Of a DNA stretch of 64,000 nucleotides, positions 28,221-36,485 are shown piece by piece (the stretch's first letter is position 1; each line of letters opens with the position of its first letter). Location of the stretch: contig NZ_JAHCVK010000004.1 in the NCBI RefSeq assembly GCF_018476905.1, forward strand, positions 1 through 64,000, given 5' to 3'. This stretch comes from Geomobilimonas luticola (GTDB taxonomy: Bacteria; Desulfobacterota; Desulfuromonadia; Geobacterales; Geobacteraceae). The position numbers and the translations under genes are program-made. The notes below the pieces were generated by a model. The model saw only the letters and a program-made list of their open reading frames with translations. It was not told the DNA's origin and searched no databases.

Positions 28221-29786
28221 CTAGTGAAACAGCCCCACACCGAGCCCCATCACCGACGGGTAAAAATACAACCACACGGCAACCGCTTCGCCCCGTGAAT
28301 TCATAGACACCTTTGCAAACGCAGCGTCAACATCCTGTCGACACAGGTAAGTGGGAGAACTCCATCCAATCCCGTTTTGATACCTGCTGCTGTATATGTG
28401 TTCGCTACCGCCCGAAGTGTCGTACCCATACCAAACAAGAAGGTAGTTGCCAGACTCATCAACCTGTAGACTGTTGTGTAGTAGAAGGTCAGTGCGTCTA
28501 CCCCCGCTGATATCGACCGGTTGCTGCCATCCATTGTTGCTGTCATAGCGAATGGCTAAATGCCGGTGGGACGATGCCGAAGTCTCTGAGGTAACAAGCA
28601 TCGCGTTACCAAGATCGTCCATCGCGATCTGCGGAATTGTATAGAAGGCATAGAGGTCCCCAGCCTGCTTCTGGTAGACAGGGACCAACGGGGTCCAGCC
28701 GGCGCCGGGCGTGGTGCTGGCAATTCTTATATCGTTCATCGTTGAGAAAGCGACCATGCTTTTGCCACTGGAATTCACCGCTGCAGAATGGGCAGTGAGA
28801 TATGCGTACTCTCCGATTGCAACCGGTGCTGACCAGCCCGAATTCACATCATAGCTTTGGGCGTAGCCCGTGTTCAGAGCATTGCCCCGGTTTGCCCACG
28901 CAATAACGGCCTTGCCGGAACGGTGAAAGCCCCCCACAAACCATGCATTTTGCTCTGCAAGCGCCACAGGTGGCTGCCATCCCCTATTCGGGATAAATCT
29001 CCGGGAATACGCTTGAGCCCCGTCGGCACCGCCGTTAAACATGTAAATGACGAACAGCGAGTTATCAGAAAAAATCGTAGAGATGGCATTGAACGATACG
29101 GCATCCATCGTCGCGAATGTCTCAGCAGGCTGCCACGCGCCGTCTACAAAACGGGCACAATACATCTTGATTGTGTTGCCGTTATTGACCTGCCAAAAAA
29201 CAGCATAACTGTCATTGGCGGCTACAACGCTGTACAGATACCCCCCCTCCCCCAGCAGAACGGGTGCTGCCCATGCGCCGTTGACGAGGAACGAAGCATA
29301 AGTTCCTGCCGTTGTCGACCACGCCAGCATCACCCTTCCGTTATCATCTATTGCAGCTTGGCTTGTGTTAGATTCCGAACCTCGAGGAGGTTCAAACATA
29401 TCCCAGAGTCCGTCACGCGTGGTGAAACTCCACTGGTATGACTGGGCCAACATGTGTCCGTATACACCGTAAACGGTAGGTGAAACAGTAGCCGTATATT
29501 TACAGAAAAGGGATAGGGGTTTATTGGGGGTGAAGGTTATGTTGCTGCCGTTTATCTGTAAGGTTCCACTTACTGCACCACCCTGATTTGATAACCTGAA
29601 ACTACTTGAGTCAACTGTTGCGGAGTTTATGGGTTCACTGAATGCCATAGACACCGTTGCGTCTGGAGTTGCTGTTGCTTCAACTGCTGGCGAGTGGTTC
29701 ACTACTTGAAGTTGACTCTGATCTTGACGTTCACCGCAAGCAGCAACAAACAAAAGGGCAGAAATCAGGAGAACAAGCTTCCACAT
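28221..29786 (-). CDS. Big_5-domain, propeller-like lipoprotein, tandem copy A
   Basis: A 521-residue lipoprotein; GGAGGG lies 5 bases before the start. The signal is MWKLVLLISALLFVAAC with a lipobox. Residues about 30-130 form a Big_5 (SbsA Ig-like) domain (VNHSPAVEATATPDATVSMA to YQWSFTTRDG). The rest consists of roughly seven loosely repeated blocks with W and G at fixed positions (GRVMLAWST, GAWAAPVLLGEGG, GWQPPVALAEQ, GWSAPVAIGEY, GWQQPVDISGG), which look like beta-propeller blades. It is a tandem duplicate of the gene at 29877 and shares its upstream region. It is probably surface-exposed; function unknown. Confidence 0.75.
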   Translation of the reverse strand: MWKLVLLISALLFVAACGERQDQSQLQVVNHSPAVEATATPDATVSMAFSEPINSATVDSSSFRLSNQGGAVSGTLQINGSNITFTPNKPLSLFCKYTATVSPTVYGVYGHMLAQSYQWSFTTRDGLWDMFEPPRGSESNTSQAAIDDNGRVMLAWSTTAGTYASFLVNGAWAAPVLLGEGGYLYSVVAANDSYAVFWQVNNGNTIKMYCARFVDGAWQPAETFATMDAVSFNAISTIFSDNSLFVIYMFNGGADGAQAYSRRFIPNRGWQPPVALAEQNAWFVGGFHRSGKAVIAWANRGNALNTGYAQSYDVNSGWSAPVAIGEYAYLTAHSAAVNSSGKSMVAFSTMNDIRIASTTPGAGWTPLVPVYQKQAGDLYAFYTIPQIAMDDLGNAMLVTSETSASSHRHLAIRYDSNNGWQQPVDISGGRRTDLLLHNSLQVDESGNYLLVWYGYDTSGGSEHIYSSRYQNGIGWSSPTYLCRQDVDAAFAKVSMNSRGEAVAVWLYFYPSVMGLGVGLFH

Positions 29787-29829
29787 AAATCCCTCCGTTT
29801 AGCAGCACAAATAAATATTAATGTTTTGT

Positions 29830-29858
29830 AAAATAGAAAATACTGCTTGAACAATCAA
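29830..29858 (-). promoter_or_regulatory. Predicted promoter of lipoprotein copy A
   Basis: On the minus strand TTGATT and TATTTT are 17 bases apart, about 45 bases before the start. The same pair, with one spacer difference, stands upstream of copy B. Confidence 0.55.
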
Positions 29859-29876
29859 GGCTATTTTGCAAAGGCT

Positions 29877-31439
29877 CTAGTGAAATAGCCCCACGCCGAG
29901 GCCCACAGCCTGCTGATAAAAATTCGGCCACACCGCCACCGCTTCACCTCGTGGATTCATGGACATTGTTGGAAACGCGGCATCTACATCCTGTCGGCCG
30001 AGGTAAGTCGGGGCATTCCACCCAACTCCTTTTTGATACCTGCTGCTGTACACATGCTCAATGCCGCCCGGAAGGACGTCGTACCCATACCATACCAGAA
30101 GGTAGTTGCCAGACTCATCAACCTTTAGATCATTAGGTAGTAAAGGGTCAGGGACTCTGCCACCACTGATATCGACTGGCTGCTGCCACCCATTGCTGCT
30201 GTCGTAGCGAATGGCCAAATACCGATGGAACGATGCCGAAAACTCTGAGATACAAAGCATCGCGTTACCAAAATTGTCCATCACTAGCTGCGAACCTGAG
30301 TATAATGTAAGAGCCTGCCTCTGGTAGAGAGGAGTTAACTGTGTCCAGCCTGTACCGGGCGTGGTGCTGGCAATTCTTATGTCGTTTGCAGTTGCATAAG
30401 CGACCATGCCCTGACCTCTAGAATTCACTGCGGCGGAGTGCGCGGTCAGGTATGTGTACTGCCCGATAGCGACCGGTGCTGACCAACCCGAATTCACATC
30501 ATAGCTTTGCACATAGCCCGTGTTCGGAACATTGCCTCCGCTTACCCAAGCAATAACAGCCTTGCCGGAACGGTGAAAGCCCCCCACATACCACGCATTT
30601 TGCTCTGTCAGCGCTACCCGTGCCTGCCATCCTTGACTGGGGATAAATCTCCGAGAATACGCTTGAGCCCCATCAACTCCGCCGTTATACCAGTAAATGG
30701 CTAACAACGAGTTATCAGAAAACATTGTCGGAATGATGTAGATGGCCGTAGCATCAACCGTCGCGAATACCTTAGAAGCCTGCCATGCTCCGTCAACAAA
30801 ACGAGCACAATACATCTGGATTATATTGCCGTTTCTGACCTGCCAAAAAACTGTATAATTATCATTAGCAGATACAACGCTGTCGAGGTGGCCGCCTTCC
30901 CCCAGCAGAACGGGTTCCGCCCATGCACCGTTGACGAGGAACGAAGCATAAGTTCCTGCCGTTGTCGACCACGCCAGCATTACCCTTCCGTTATCGTCTA
31001 TTGCAGCCCTGCTTGAATCCGATTCAGAACCTTGAGGAGGTGGGGCAAGCATATCCCAGAGTCCGTCACGCGTGGTGAAACTCCACTGGTATGACTGGGC
31101 CAACATGTGTCCGTATACGCCGTACACAGTCGGTGAAACAGTAGCCGTATATTTGCAGAAAAGGGATAGGGGTTTATTGGGGGTGAAGGTTATGTTGCTG
31201 CCGTTTATCTGTAAGGTTCCACTTACTGCACCACCCTGATTTGATAGAGTGAAACTACTTGAGTCAACTGTGGCGGAGTTTATGGGTTCACTGAATGCCA
31301 TAGACACCGTTGCGTCTGGAGTTGCTGTTGCTTCAACTGCTGGCGAGTGGTTCACTACTTGAAGTTGACTCTGATCTTGACGTTCACCGCAAGCAGCAAC
31401 AAACAAAAGGGCAGAAATCAGGAGAACAGGCCTCCACAT
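29877..31439 (-). CDS. Big_5-domain, propeller-like lipoprotein, tandem copy B
   Basis: A 520-residue lipoprotein paralogous to the gene at 28221, with the same architecture: lipobox (LLFVAAC), Big_5 domain, then propeller-like W/G blocks (GAWAEPVLLGEGG, GWQARVALTEQ, GWSAPVAIGQY, GWQQPVDISGG). The first 135 residues are nearly identical between the copies, whereas the blade region differs at many positions. This suggests recent gene conversion of the 5' part or selection for divergence in the blades. Each copy has its own promoter-like region, so they may be expressed separately. Confidence 0.75.
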   Translation of the reverse strand: MWRPVLLISALLFVAACGERQDQSQLQVVNHSPAVEATATPDATVSMAFSEPINSATVDSSSFTLSNQGGAVSGTLQINGSNITFTPNKPLSLFCKYTATVSPTVYGVYGHMLAQSYQWSFTTRDGLWDMLAPPPQGSESDSSRAAIDDNGRVMLAWSTTAGTYASFLVNGAWAEPVLLGEGGHLDSVVSANDNYTVFWQVRNGNIIQMYCARFVDGAWQASKVFATVDATAIYIIPTMFSDNSLLAIYWYNGGVDGAQAYSRRFIPSQGWQARVALTEQNAWYVGGFHRSGKAVIAWVSGGNVPNTGYVQSYDVNSGWSAPVAIGQYTYLTAHSAAVNSRGQGMVAYATANDIRIASTTPGTGWTQLTPLYQRQALTLYSGSQLVMDNFGNAMLCISEFSASFHRYLAIRYDSSNGWQQPVDISGGRVPDPLLPNDLKVDESGNYLLVWYGYDVLPGGIEHVYSSRYQKGVGWNAPTYLGRQDVDAAFPTMSMNPRGEAVAVWPNFYQQAVGLGVGLFH

Positions 31440-31482
31440 AAATCCCTCCGTTTAGCAGCACAAATAAATATTAACGTTTTGT

Positions 31483-31511
31483 AAAATAGAAAATACTGCC
31501 TGAACAATCAA
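31483..31511 (-). promoter_or_regulatory. Predicted promoter of lipoprotein copy B
   Basis: TTGATT and TATTTT, 17 bases apart on the minus strand, are equivalent to the pair upstream of copy A and lie in an almost identical 90-bp leader. Confidence 0.55.
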
Positions 31512-31576
31512 GGATATTTTGCATAAACTAATCATTTAAATTCTCGTAACTGATTGCAAATTAGCGAAAAAAGAAA

Positions 31577-31602
31577 AACCCCCTGACAAATGTCAGGGGG
31601 TT
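31577..31602 (-). terminator. Terminator of the Tim44-like gene
   Basis: AACCCCCTGACA pairs with TGTCAGGGGGTT across two bases of loop. On the minus strand it is followed by TTTTTCTTTTTT. It lies 60 bp past the stop of the Tim44-like gene. Confidence 0.9.
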
Positions 31603-31662
31603 AGATCAACCATTGAATTTGGTAACAGCAGTTTCATCCACCGGCTACAAATTTAGCCGTGT

Positions 31663-32637
31663 CTACTTCTGATCGATCCCCGACAGCTTCCACGGATTGT
31701 TCCCCACCGGCCTTGTAAAGGTCCAGTACTCCTCGAACTTCACCGGGTCGGTCTTGCTCCCCGCCACCACCTGGCCGGTGGTGTCGTCGGTTGTGTAGTC
31801 AAGGAGGTTGGCATAAATGAGGGCGGTGATGAAGTCCTGTCCCGACTCCTGCCACGCCTCCACCACCTCCACGCTCCGGACGGCGATGTTCTCCAGACGG
31901 TTCACCTTCTTGCTGGCCAGGAGCTTGTCGACATCTTCCTGGAAAATCCGGCGCATCTCGTCGGTAAGGAGGTTTGTGACCGGCGCCAGGTCACGGTTCA
32001 TCCAGGCCCCCTGGATCTTGAAGAAGATGTCCATGACGTTGTCGTTGAAGCGGTTCTCGTCGAAGGATGAGTCCATCTGGCGGATGTGGGCAAGCCCCGC
32101 AGCCACGTCGTTCGGGTCGGGCTCATGGCTCTGGGGTGCCGCCTGAGTCGCCTGCTGGTACCCACCTTGCCCGTAGGAGGTCTGGTTGTAATAGGAGGGG
32201 CCTGCCTCGACCGCTTCACGTCTCCTCTTCACCATCCTGAAAATAAAATAGCCGATCCCCGCCAGGAGCAGGATCTCGAACAGGCCGATGCCGCTACCCC
32301 CCATGCCGGCGCCACCGCCGAAACCGAGGCTGCGGAACAGCATGCCGCCGAGCATGCCGCCGACAAGGCCTCCTGCCATGCTCCGCAGGAATCCGCCCCC
32401 CGCAGGCTGGGGCTGCTGGAAGGGTGGAGGTGTGGTGGGTTGCTGCTGGGGTGCAACCTGCCGGGACGGAGACGGCTGGCTGTAAGGGGTGGCGGGACGT
32501 GAATAGCTGCGGGAACCGCGGCTGCCGAAGGACCGTCCGCCACCGGCCCGGGCCGACGCCTCCATCTCCAGAACGCTCAAACTGAGAAACAGTACTGCGA
32601 TTGCCATTGCAAAGAGTTGTCCTGTTTTTCTTTTCAT
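31663..32637 (-). CDS. Tim44-like domain membrane protein
   Basis: A 324-residue protein. The first 30 residues are a hydrophobic signal or anchor. Residues about 30-85 are rich in Ser, Arg, Pro and Gln (SYSRPATPYSQPSPS). Residues about 85-110 are Gly/Met-rich (GGLVGGMLGGMLF), followed by a membrane helix (IGLFEILLLAGIGYFIFRMV). The C-terminal part from about 185 is a Tim44-like alpha/beta domain (IFFKIQGAWMNRDLAPVTNLLTDEM, VEAWQESGQDFITALIY, PVKFEEYWTFTRP). Such proteins occur widely in bacteria and their function is unclear; mitochondrial Tim44 anchors a protein-import motor. Stands alone with its own terminator. Confidence 0.85.
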   Translation of the reverse strand: MKRKTGQLFAMAIAVLFLSLSVLEMEASARAGGGRSFGSRGSRSYSRPATPYSQPSPSRQVAPQQQPTTPPPFQQPQPAGGGFLRSMAGGLVGGMLGGMLFRSLGFGGGAGMGGSGIGLFEILLLAGIGYFIFRMVKRRREAVEAGPSYYNQTSYGQGGYQQATQAAPQSHEPDPNDVAAGLAHIRQMDSSFDENRFNDNVMDIFFKIQGAWMNRDLAPVTNLLTDEMRRIFQEDVDKLLASKKVNRLENIAVRSVEVVEAWQESGQDFITALIYANLLDYTTDDTTGQVVAGSKTDPVKFEEYWTFTRPVGNNPWKLSGIDQK

Positions 32638-32751
32638 TGTTCAAAGTTCTCCATGGTTTGTGGGGTTTCATTCATCGGGGGCAGTTTAGCATTATTTCCG
32701 GGATTTACTGCAAATTAATTACTGTTTTCTCCCCTGTCAACCTGAGGGTTA

Positions 32752-33537
32752 CTACAGGGTTCCCCTCCGCTCCAGTTCCGTCAGCACCGCTTCAGCCGCT
32801 TCACGCACCTCCGGGATCGGGGGGAGGGTAGCGGCGATCCCCGCCAGGTACCCCTGTTCCCAGGCCAGCCGGAAGGACGCGGGGAAGTTCAGGTCGTGGA
32901 CCCACGAGAGCTGGAGGAGCTTGAAGTCATTGAGGGTGGCGAGCTGGGAGAGGTTCACCATCTTCCCTTCCCGCAGGGAGTCCAGCACCGGAGCCGAGCA
33001 TTCGGGGCGGTCGGCAAAGCCGAGGGAAACGGCCGACGCCCGTTCATTTTCGGGAGCCCGGTAGTAGTCGAGGAATACCCGCCAGATATCCAGCTTGTCC
33101 GCATCCCGGATAAGGCGTAGATGGAGGTCGGTGGTCCCGTCCAGGTCGGTGGGGAGGACAAAGGCGTTGTGGAGGGCAACGGCGCGGATGATGAGGGACT
33201 GGTCCGCCGTGGGAAGAGTGTCCAGCACACGCTCTTCAGTGAGGACCCGTGCCCCGAGTGCGGCATGGTTCACCGACGCCGCATCACTGAAGGTGCCGTA
33301 CCGGCGATACTGCTCGAACCGCCCCACGTCGTGGAACAGGGCGACCGCCATGGCCAGCCGCCGGCCCCCCTCGTCAAGACCGAGGCTCTCCACCAGCAGT
33401 TCCATGTTGGCGCAGACCCGGTGGGTATGCTCCTCCTTGAGAAGGATGTTGCGTTGGGCGTCCGCATCGTCGACGTAAAAGGTCCGGCAGTAGCGGGAGA
33501 ACCAGTCGCGCAGGCTGCTCAGGGCGGCGGGTTCCAT
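32752..33537 (-). CDS. HD-domain phosphohydrolase
   Basis: A 261-residue soluble protein with an HD domain. Metal ligands are visible as H in EEHTHRVCANMELL, HD in ALFHDVGRFEQYRRYGTF, H in SVNHAALGA and a later D in LIRDADKLDIWRVFLDYY. The C-terminal region (DLNFPASFRLAWEQGYLAGI) is family-like but of unknown role. Substrate cannot be inferred. It is 4 bp from the next small membrane protein on the same strand. Confidence 0.85.
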   Translation of the reverse strand: MEPAALSSLRDWFSRYCRTFYVDDADAQRNILLKEEHTHRVCANMELLVESLGLDEGGRRLAMAVALFHDVGRFEQYRRYGTFSDAASVNHAALGARVLTEERVLDTLPTADQSLIIRAVALHNAFVLPTDLDGTTDLHLRLIRDADKLDIWRVFLDYYRAPENERASAVSLGFADRPECSAPVLDSLREGKMVNLSQLATLNDFKLLQLSWVHDLNFPASFRLAWEQGYLAGIAATLPPIPEVREAAEAVLTELERRGTL

Positions 33538-33541
33538 GACT

Positions 33542-33790
33542 TCAGTCCCCCTTCTTCCCCTTCATGAGCCGTGCCACCCAGGTCACCAGCTTGTGGAGAA
33601 GGCTGAACTGGAAGATAGCGGCGAACATGATGAGCGATACGTTGACGAACTGGGTCCAGACGGGATCAGGGACTACCACAGCACGGTTCTTGAAAAGAAC
33701 ATACCAGATGCTGACGATGACGCCGACGACGATGCCGGCATAGATGAAAGAGCGCCGGGACGGTCCGGCAGGTTGTGGGGAATCGTTCAT
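33542..33790 (-). CDS. Small two-helix membrane protein
   Basis: An 82-residue protein (MNDSPQPAGPSRRSFIYAG onward) with two hydrophobic segments (YAGIVVGVIVSIWYVLF and FVNVSLIMFAAIFQFSLL) and a basic tail (ARLMKGKKGD). A GTG six bases earlier is an alternative start. It directly precedes the HD-domain gene and is probably co-transcribed with it. Function unknown. Confidence 0.65.
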   Translation of the reverse strand: MNDSPQPAGPSRRSFIYAGIVVGVIVSIWYVLFKNRAVVVPDPVWTQFVNVSLIMFAAIFQFSLLHKLVTWVARLMKGKKGD

Positions 33791-33796
33791 GGGCAC

Positions 33797-34090
33797 CAGC
33801 CTGTGACAGGGCGTTAACTGCGCAATAGAGGGACTATCACTTTAGCCGGAGTGGTCTGATACGTCAACAGGGAATACTAGTTGAGGTTGGGGGAGCGTTG
33901 GTAGAGTTTCGTCCGTTGCGGTTGCCCCCTCGCTGCGGACCTTGACCGGCGACAGTACAATCCGGATATGGTTCAGCTATTCGCGAAGTCCATACAATGA
34001 TACTTCTGGCTGGTGTCCGCTGCCGCTCGGTTTCTTCCCTCCACTCCCGAAACCCTGTCAACGCTCCCTCTTCCCGATATCCCCGAACCC
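33797..34090. other. Intergenic region before repeat element copy A
   Basis: No credible gene. It includes the likely promoter area of the small membrane protein gene (minus strand) and leads into the 150-bp element. I see no strong promoter for the plus strand. Confidence 0.4.
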
Positions 34091-34240
34091 GTGAGGGGAG
34101 GGTGCCCCGTGGAGCGAATGTGCCCGAGTGCCAGCTGATGTAGGCAAAATTGAGCAAAGCCGGCCAACGACCGGCGCGAAATGAGCCGTACAGCAGCGGC
34201 ACGAGGGGACTCTGAGCGGAGCGGGACGCCCTCCTCTCAC
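34091..34240 (+). ncRNA. 150-bp structured element, copy A
   Basis: One of three copies. The terminal arms (34091-34109 and 34222-34240) pair at 18 of 19 positions, two as G-U. The core (34110-34221) is nearly the same in all copies. Inner pairs GTGCC (34128-34132) with GGCAC (34198-34202) covary with GTACC and GGTAC in copy B. Further hairpins are GCT-GATGTA-GGC and a GCCGG/CCGGC stem. G-U pairs fit a transcript of the plus strand. The flanking genes are on the minus strand, so it would be independently transcribed. Confidence 0.7.
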
Positions 34241-34250
34241 GAATACACGC

Positions 34251-34280
34251 AAAAATGGGGGGCTGCAAGAGCCCCCCATT
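34251..34280 (-). terminator. Terminator of the aldolase gene
   Basis: On the minus strand AATGGGGGGCT pairs with AGCCCCCCATT and is followed by five T residues. It lies 31 bp after the aldolase stop and right beside structured element copy A. Confidence 0.9.
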
Positions 34281-34311
34281 CTGTTTCTTTTCGAATTGTT
34301 TTCCGCGTCAA

Positions 34312-35583
34312 CTAGTCGTCGAAGTTCCCCGCCGGTCCCTTGTCTCCCGCCAGGCTCTTGGCCCGCTCCCTGATCTGGCTTTCGGTCCAGTGGGCCGGAT
34401 CCTCGATCTGGCTCCCCTTGGGCCCCACATCGGCAGAACTGGCCTTCAGTATCGCCTCCACGGCCAGGGGGGCGGTGTCTTTCGAGTTGAACACCTCGGT
34501 GATCATCTTGTAGGCGAAATCCTCCACCCGCTTCGCCATCCGCTCCCGGATCGCCTCAGGCTGCGCCAGCAGCTTGTTCTCGAAGGGAAGGTTCAGGTTC
34601 TTGTAATCCCCCTTCTTCCACCCCTTGGACTCGGCGTGGGCGACCATCTCGGCCCACAGCTCCTCGGTCACCCCTTCACCCTTCACCTTGATAAAGTTGC
34701 CGCTGGCGTCCAGCTGGGCGTTGCCGTAATCGTTCACCTCCAGCCCCCAGGAGATCATCTGCAGGGCGGTGGCGACGTTCGCCTTGGTGGTCCTGGTCTT
34801 GGTGGCAATTTCCCGCAGCCGCTCCGAGCTGTTGCCGGAGGTGCCGTGCTGGGCGCCGCTCACCTTGTAAGGGGCGAGGGCCTTGTGGATGTCGGCGGTG
34901 AGCCCCACCTGGATACCGGCGTCGGAGGCCTCGAGACCGTGGGTGGTGCCGTTGTTGAGGGCGATCCAGTCGGGGAAGATGCCGTTGGCGTTCAGCCCCT
35001 GGATGAGGAATTTTGCCTCCTCCACGGTGGAGAGTCCCTGGTTTCCCTTGATCTCGCCCACCTCGGTCTCCAGTCCGGCCCAAGCGGGGATGAAGGGATT
35101 GATGGCCAGGTTGGCCAGCAGGTTCTCGTCGTCGGGGAGATGGGAGGCGTCGATGGCAATGGAGGTGATCCCCGCCTCGAACATGGTCGGCACTTCCACC
35201 TTGGCGGCGGCCAGGTCCTTGTCGTTCTTGATGCCGTAGTGATCGGCGTGGATCGCCACCGGGACGGTGATTCCCAGTTCGTTGCAGAGGGCATCGACGA
35301 TGCGGGCCATGTTCCAGTAGTTGACGGCGCAGTAGGACTTCTGCCCCCCCTCCGATTTTGCGATCTCGATGATCACCGCCGCGTTCGCACGCTGGGCGGC
35401 CTTCAGCACGCCCCGGATGACGAAGTAGTTGCGGCCGTTGGCGGCCAGCGCCAGGGCGTTCCCCTTGGCGAGCATGGCCCGGTCGATCACCTTGCCGCTG
35501 ACGATGAGGGCCTTGGAATTGGGGAAGAGCCGCTGGATGTTGGCGGGGCGTCCTACCGCCAGGGCCTTGTCGAAATCTGCCAT
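34312..35583 (-). CDS. fba: Class II fructose-bisphosphate aldolase
   Basis: A 423-residue protein of the class II aldolase family in its longer form, interconverting fructose 1,6-bisphosphate with the two triose phosphates. AAAGGAG lies 6 bases before the ATG. Segments visible are VPVAIHADHYGIKNDKD with the zinc His, SIAIDASHLPDDENL, TEVGEIKGNQGLS and ALNNGTTHGLE, and the phosphate-binding GAQHGTSGNSSERL. The enzyme is longer than E. coli FbaA, and the C-terminal helical part (YKMITEVFNSKDTAPLAVEA) is typical of this variant. Zinc dependence is inferred from the family. Confidence 0.92.
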   Translation of the reverse strand: MADFDKALAVGRPANIQRLFPNSKALIVSGKVIDRAMLAKGNALALAANGRNYFVIRGVLKAAQRANAAVIIEIAKSEGGQKSYCAVNYWNMARIVDALCNELGITVPVAIHADHYGIKNDKDLAAAKVEVPTMFEAGITSIAIDASHLPDDENLLANLAINPFIPAWAGLETEVGEIKGNQGLSTVEEAKFLIQGLNANGIFPDWIALNNGTTHGLEASDAGIQVGLTADIHKALAPYKVSGAQHGTSGNSSERLREIATKTRTTKANVATALQMISWGLEVNDYGNAQLDASGNFIKVKGEGVTEELWAEMVAHAESKGWKKGDYKNLNLPFENKLLAQPEAIRERMAKRVEDFAYKMITEVFNSKDTAPLAVEAILKASSADVGPKGSQIEDPAHWTESQIRERAKSLAGDKGPAGNFDD

Positions 35584-35758
35584 TGCACACTCCTTTTTCA
35601 GTATTAGTGAAAATTTTTCGGATAACAAAAAAAAACGCATCACCTTATAGCACTTTAACCCTTAAAAATCAAGGATGAATGAGCCTCTGGGAGCGATCCA
35701 ATGACGTACGGGGATTGCGACCGTCCACCGAAAACGAGCAACCGGAAGAGGGCAAAGG

Positions 35759-36466
35759 CTAAAAGTCAGCCCGCAGCCGATACCCCACTCCCGGCTCCGT
35801 CAGGATATACCGGGGACGTGAGGCATCCGCCTCGATCTTGTGCCGCAGGTTGCTGATGTTGACCCTGAGCACGTGGGGCTGCTCCATATAGGCAACCCCC
35901 CATATCTGCCGGAGTATCTGGCCATGGGTAAGAACCTTCCCCGCATGGGTCACCAGCAGACGCAACAGGTCATACTCGGTCGGGGTGAGCTGTACCTCGT
36001 CACCACGGACCACGACCCGGCGTCTGGTGAGATCGACTTCCAGATCGTCGATTGTGTAGACCGGTTCGGGTGCCTGCTGCACCGACCGGCGCAGCACCAC
36101 CCTGATCCTCGCCAGGAGTTCCGCAATGCCGAACGGCTTGGTCAGGTAGTCGTCCGCGCCGGTATCGAGCGCCTGCACCTTGTCGTCCTCCCTCTCCCGC
36201 ACCGAGAGAACAATAATCGGAACCTGCGACCATTCCCGGATGCGCCTGATCACCTCCACCCCATCCATGTCCGGCAGTCCCAGATCGAGCAGAATGGCAT
36301 CCGGTTTCAACGCTACGGCGGCCGCCAGCGCTGCGTGGCCGTTTTCCGCCTGATGCAGGGAAAACTCGCCGGTATCGAGGGCGGTCCGCAGAAACCGCTG
36401 GATTGCCACCTCGTCATCAACCACGAGTATGCGCGGCAGGTTGGCGTTTGGTTTTTCGTTCGGCAT
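35759..36466 (-). CDS. kdpE: KDP operon response regulator
   Basis: A 235-residue OmpR-family regulator. The receiver domain (about 10-125) has the acidic DD pair in ILVVDDEVAIQ, phospho-acceptor Asp in ILLDLGLPDMDGVEVI and the Lys in DYLTKPFGIAELLARI. The winged-helix domain (about 140-235) has LTPTEYDLLRLLVTHAG, VLRVNISNLRHKIEAD and TEPGVGYRLRADF. Phosphorylated by KdpD, it activates kdp transcription at low potassium or high osmolarity. It is the last gene of the operon, 19 bp after kdpD. Confidence 0.97.
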   Translation of the reverse strand: MPNEKPNANLPRILVVDDEVAIQRFLRTALDTGEFSLHQAENGHAALAAAVALKPDAILLDLGLPDMDGVEVIRRIREWSQVPIIVLSVREREDDKVQALDTGADDYLTKPFGIAELLARIRVVLRRSVQQAPEPVYTIDDLEVDLTRRRVVVRGDEVQLTPTEYDLLRLLVTHAGKVLTHGQILRQIWGVAYMEQPHVLRVNISNLRHKIEADASRPRYILTEPGVGYRLRADF

Positions 36467-36485
36467 GCGCCCCTTCCCTTCCCGA

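Noticed and set aside
34091-34240. Structured element interpreted as an integron attC site
   Set aside because: It lacks the GTTRRRY/RYYYAAC boxes, no integrase or cassette array is nearby, and the conserved part is the core while the ends vary.
33864-34268. Minus-strand frame through structured element copy A (SPLVPLLYGSFRAGRW...)
   Set aside because: Similar peptides from copies B and C appear in different frames, no ribosome site precedes them, and base pairing, not protein, is conserved.
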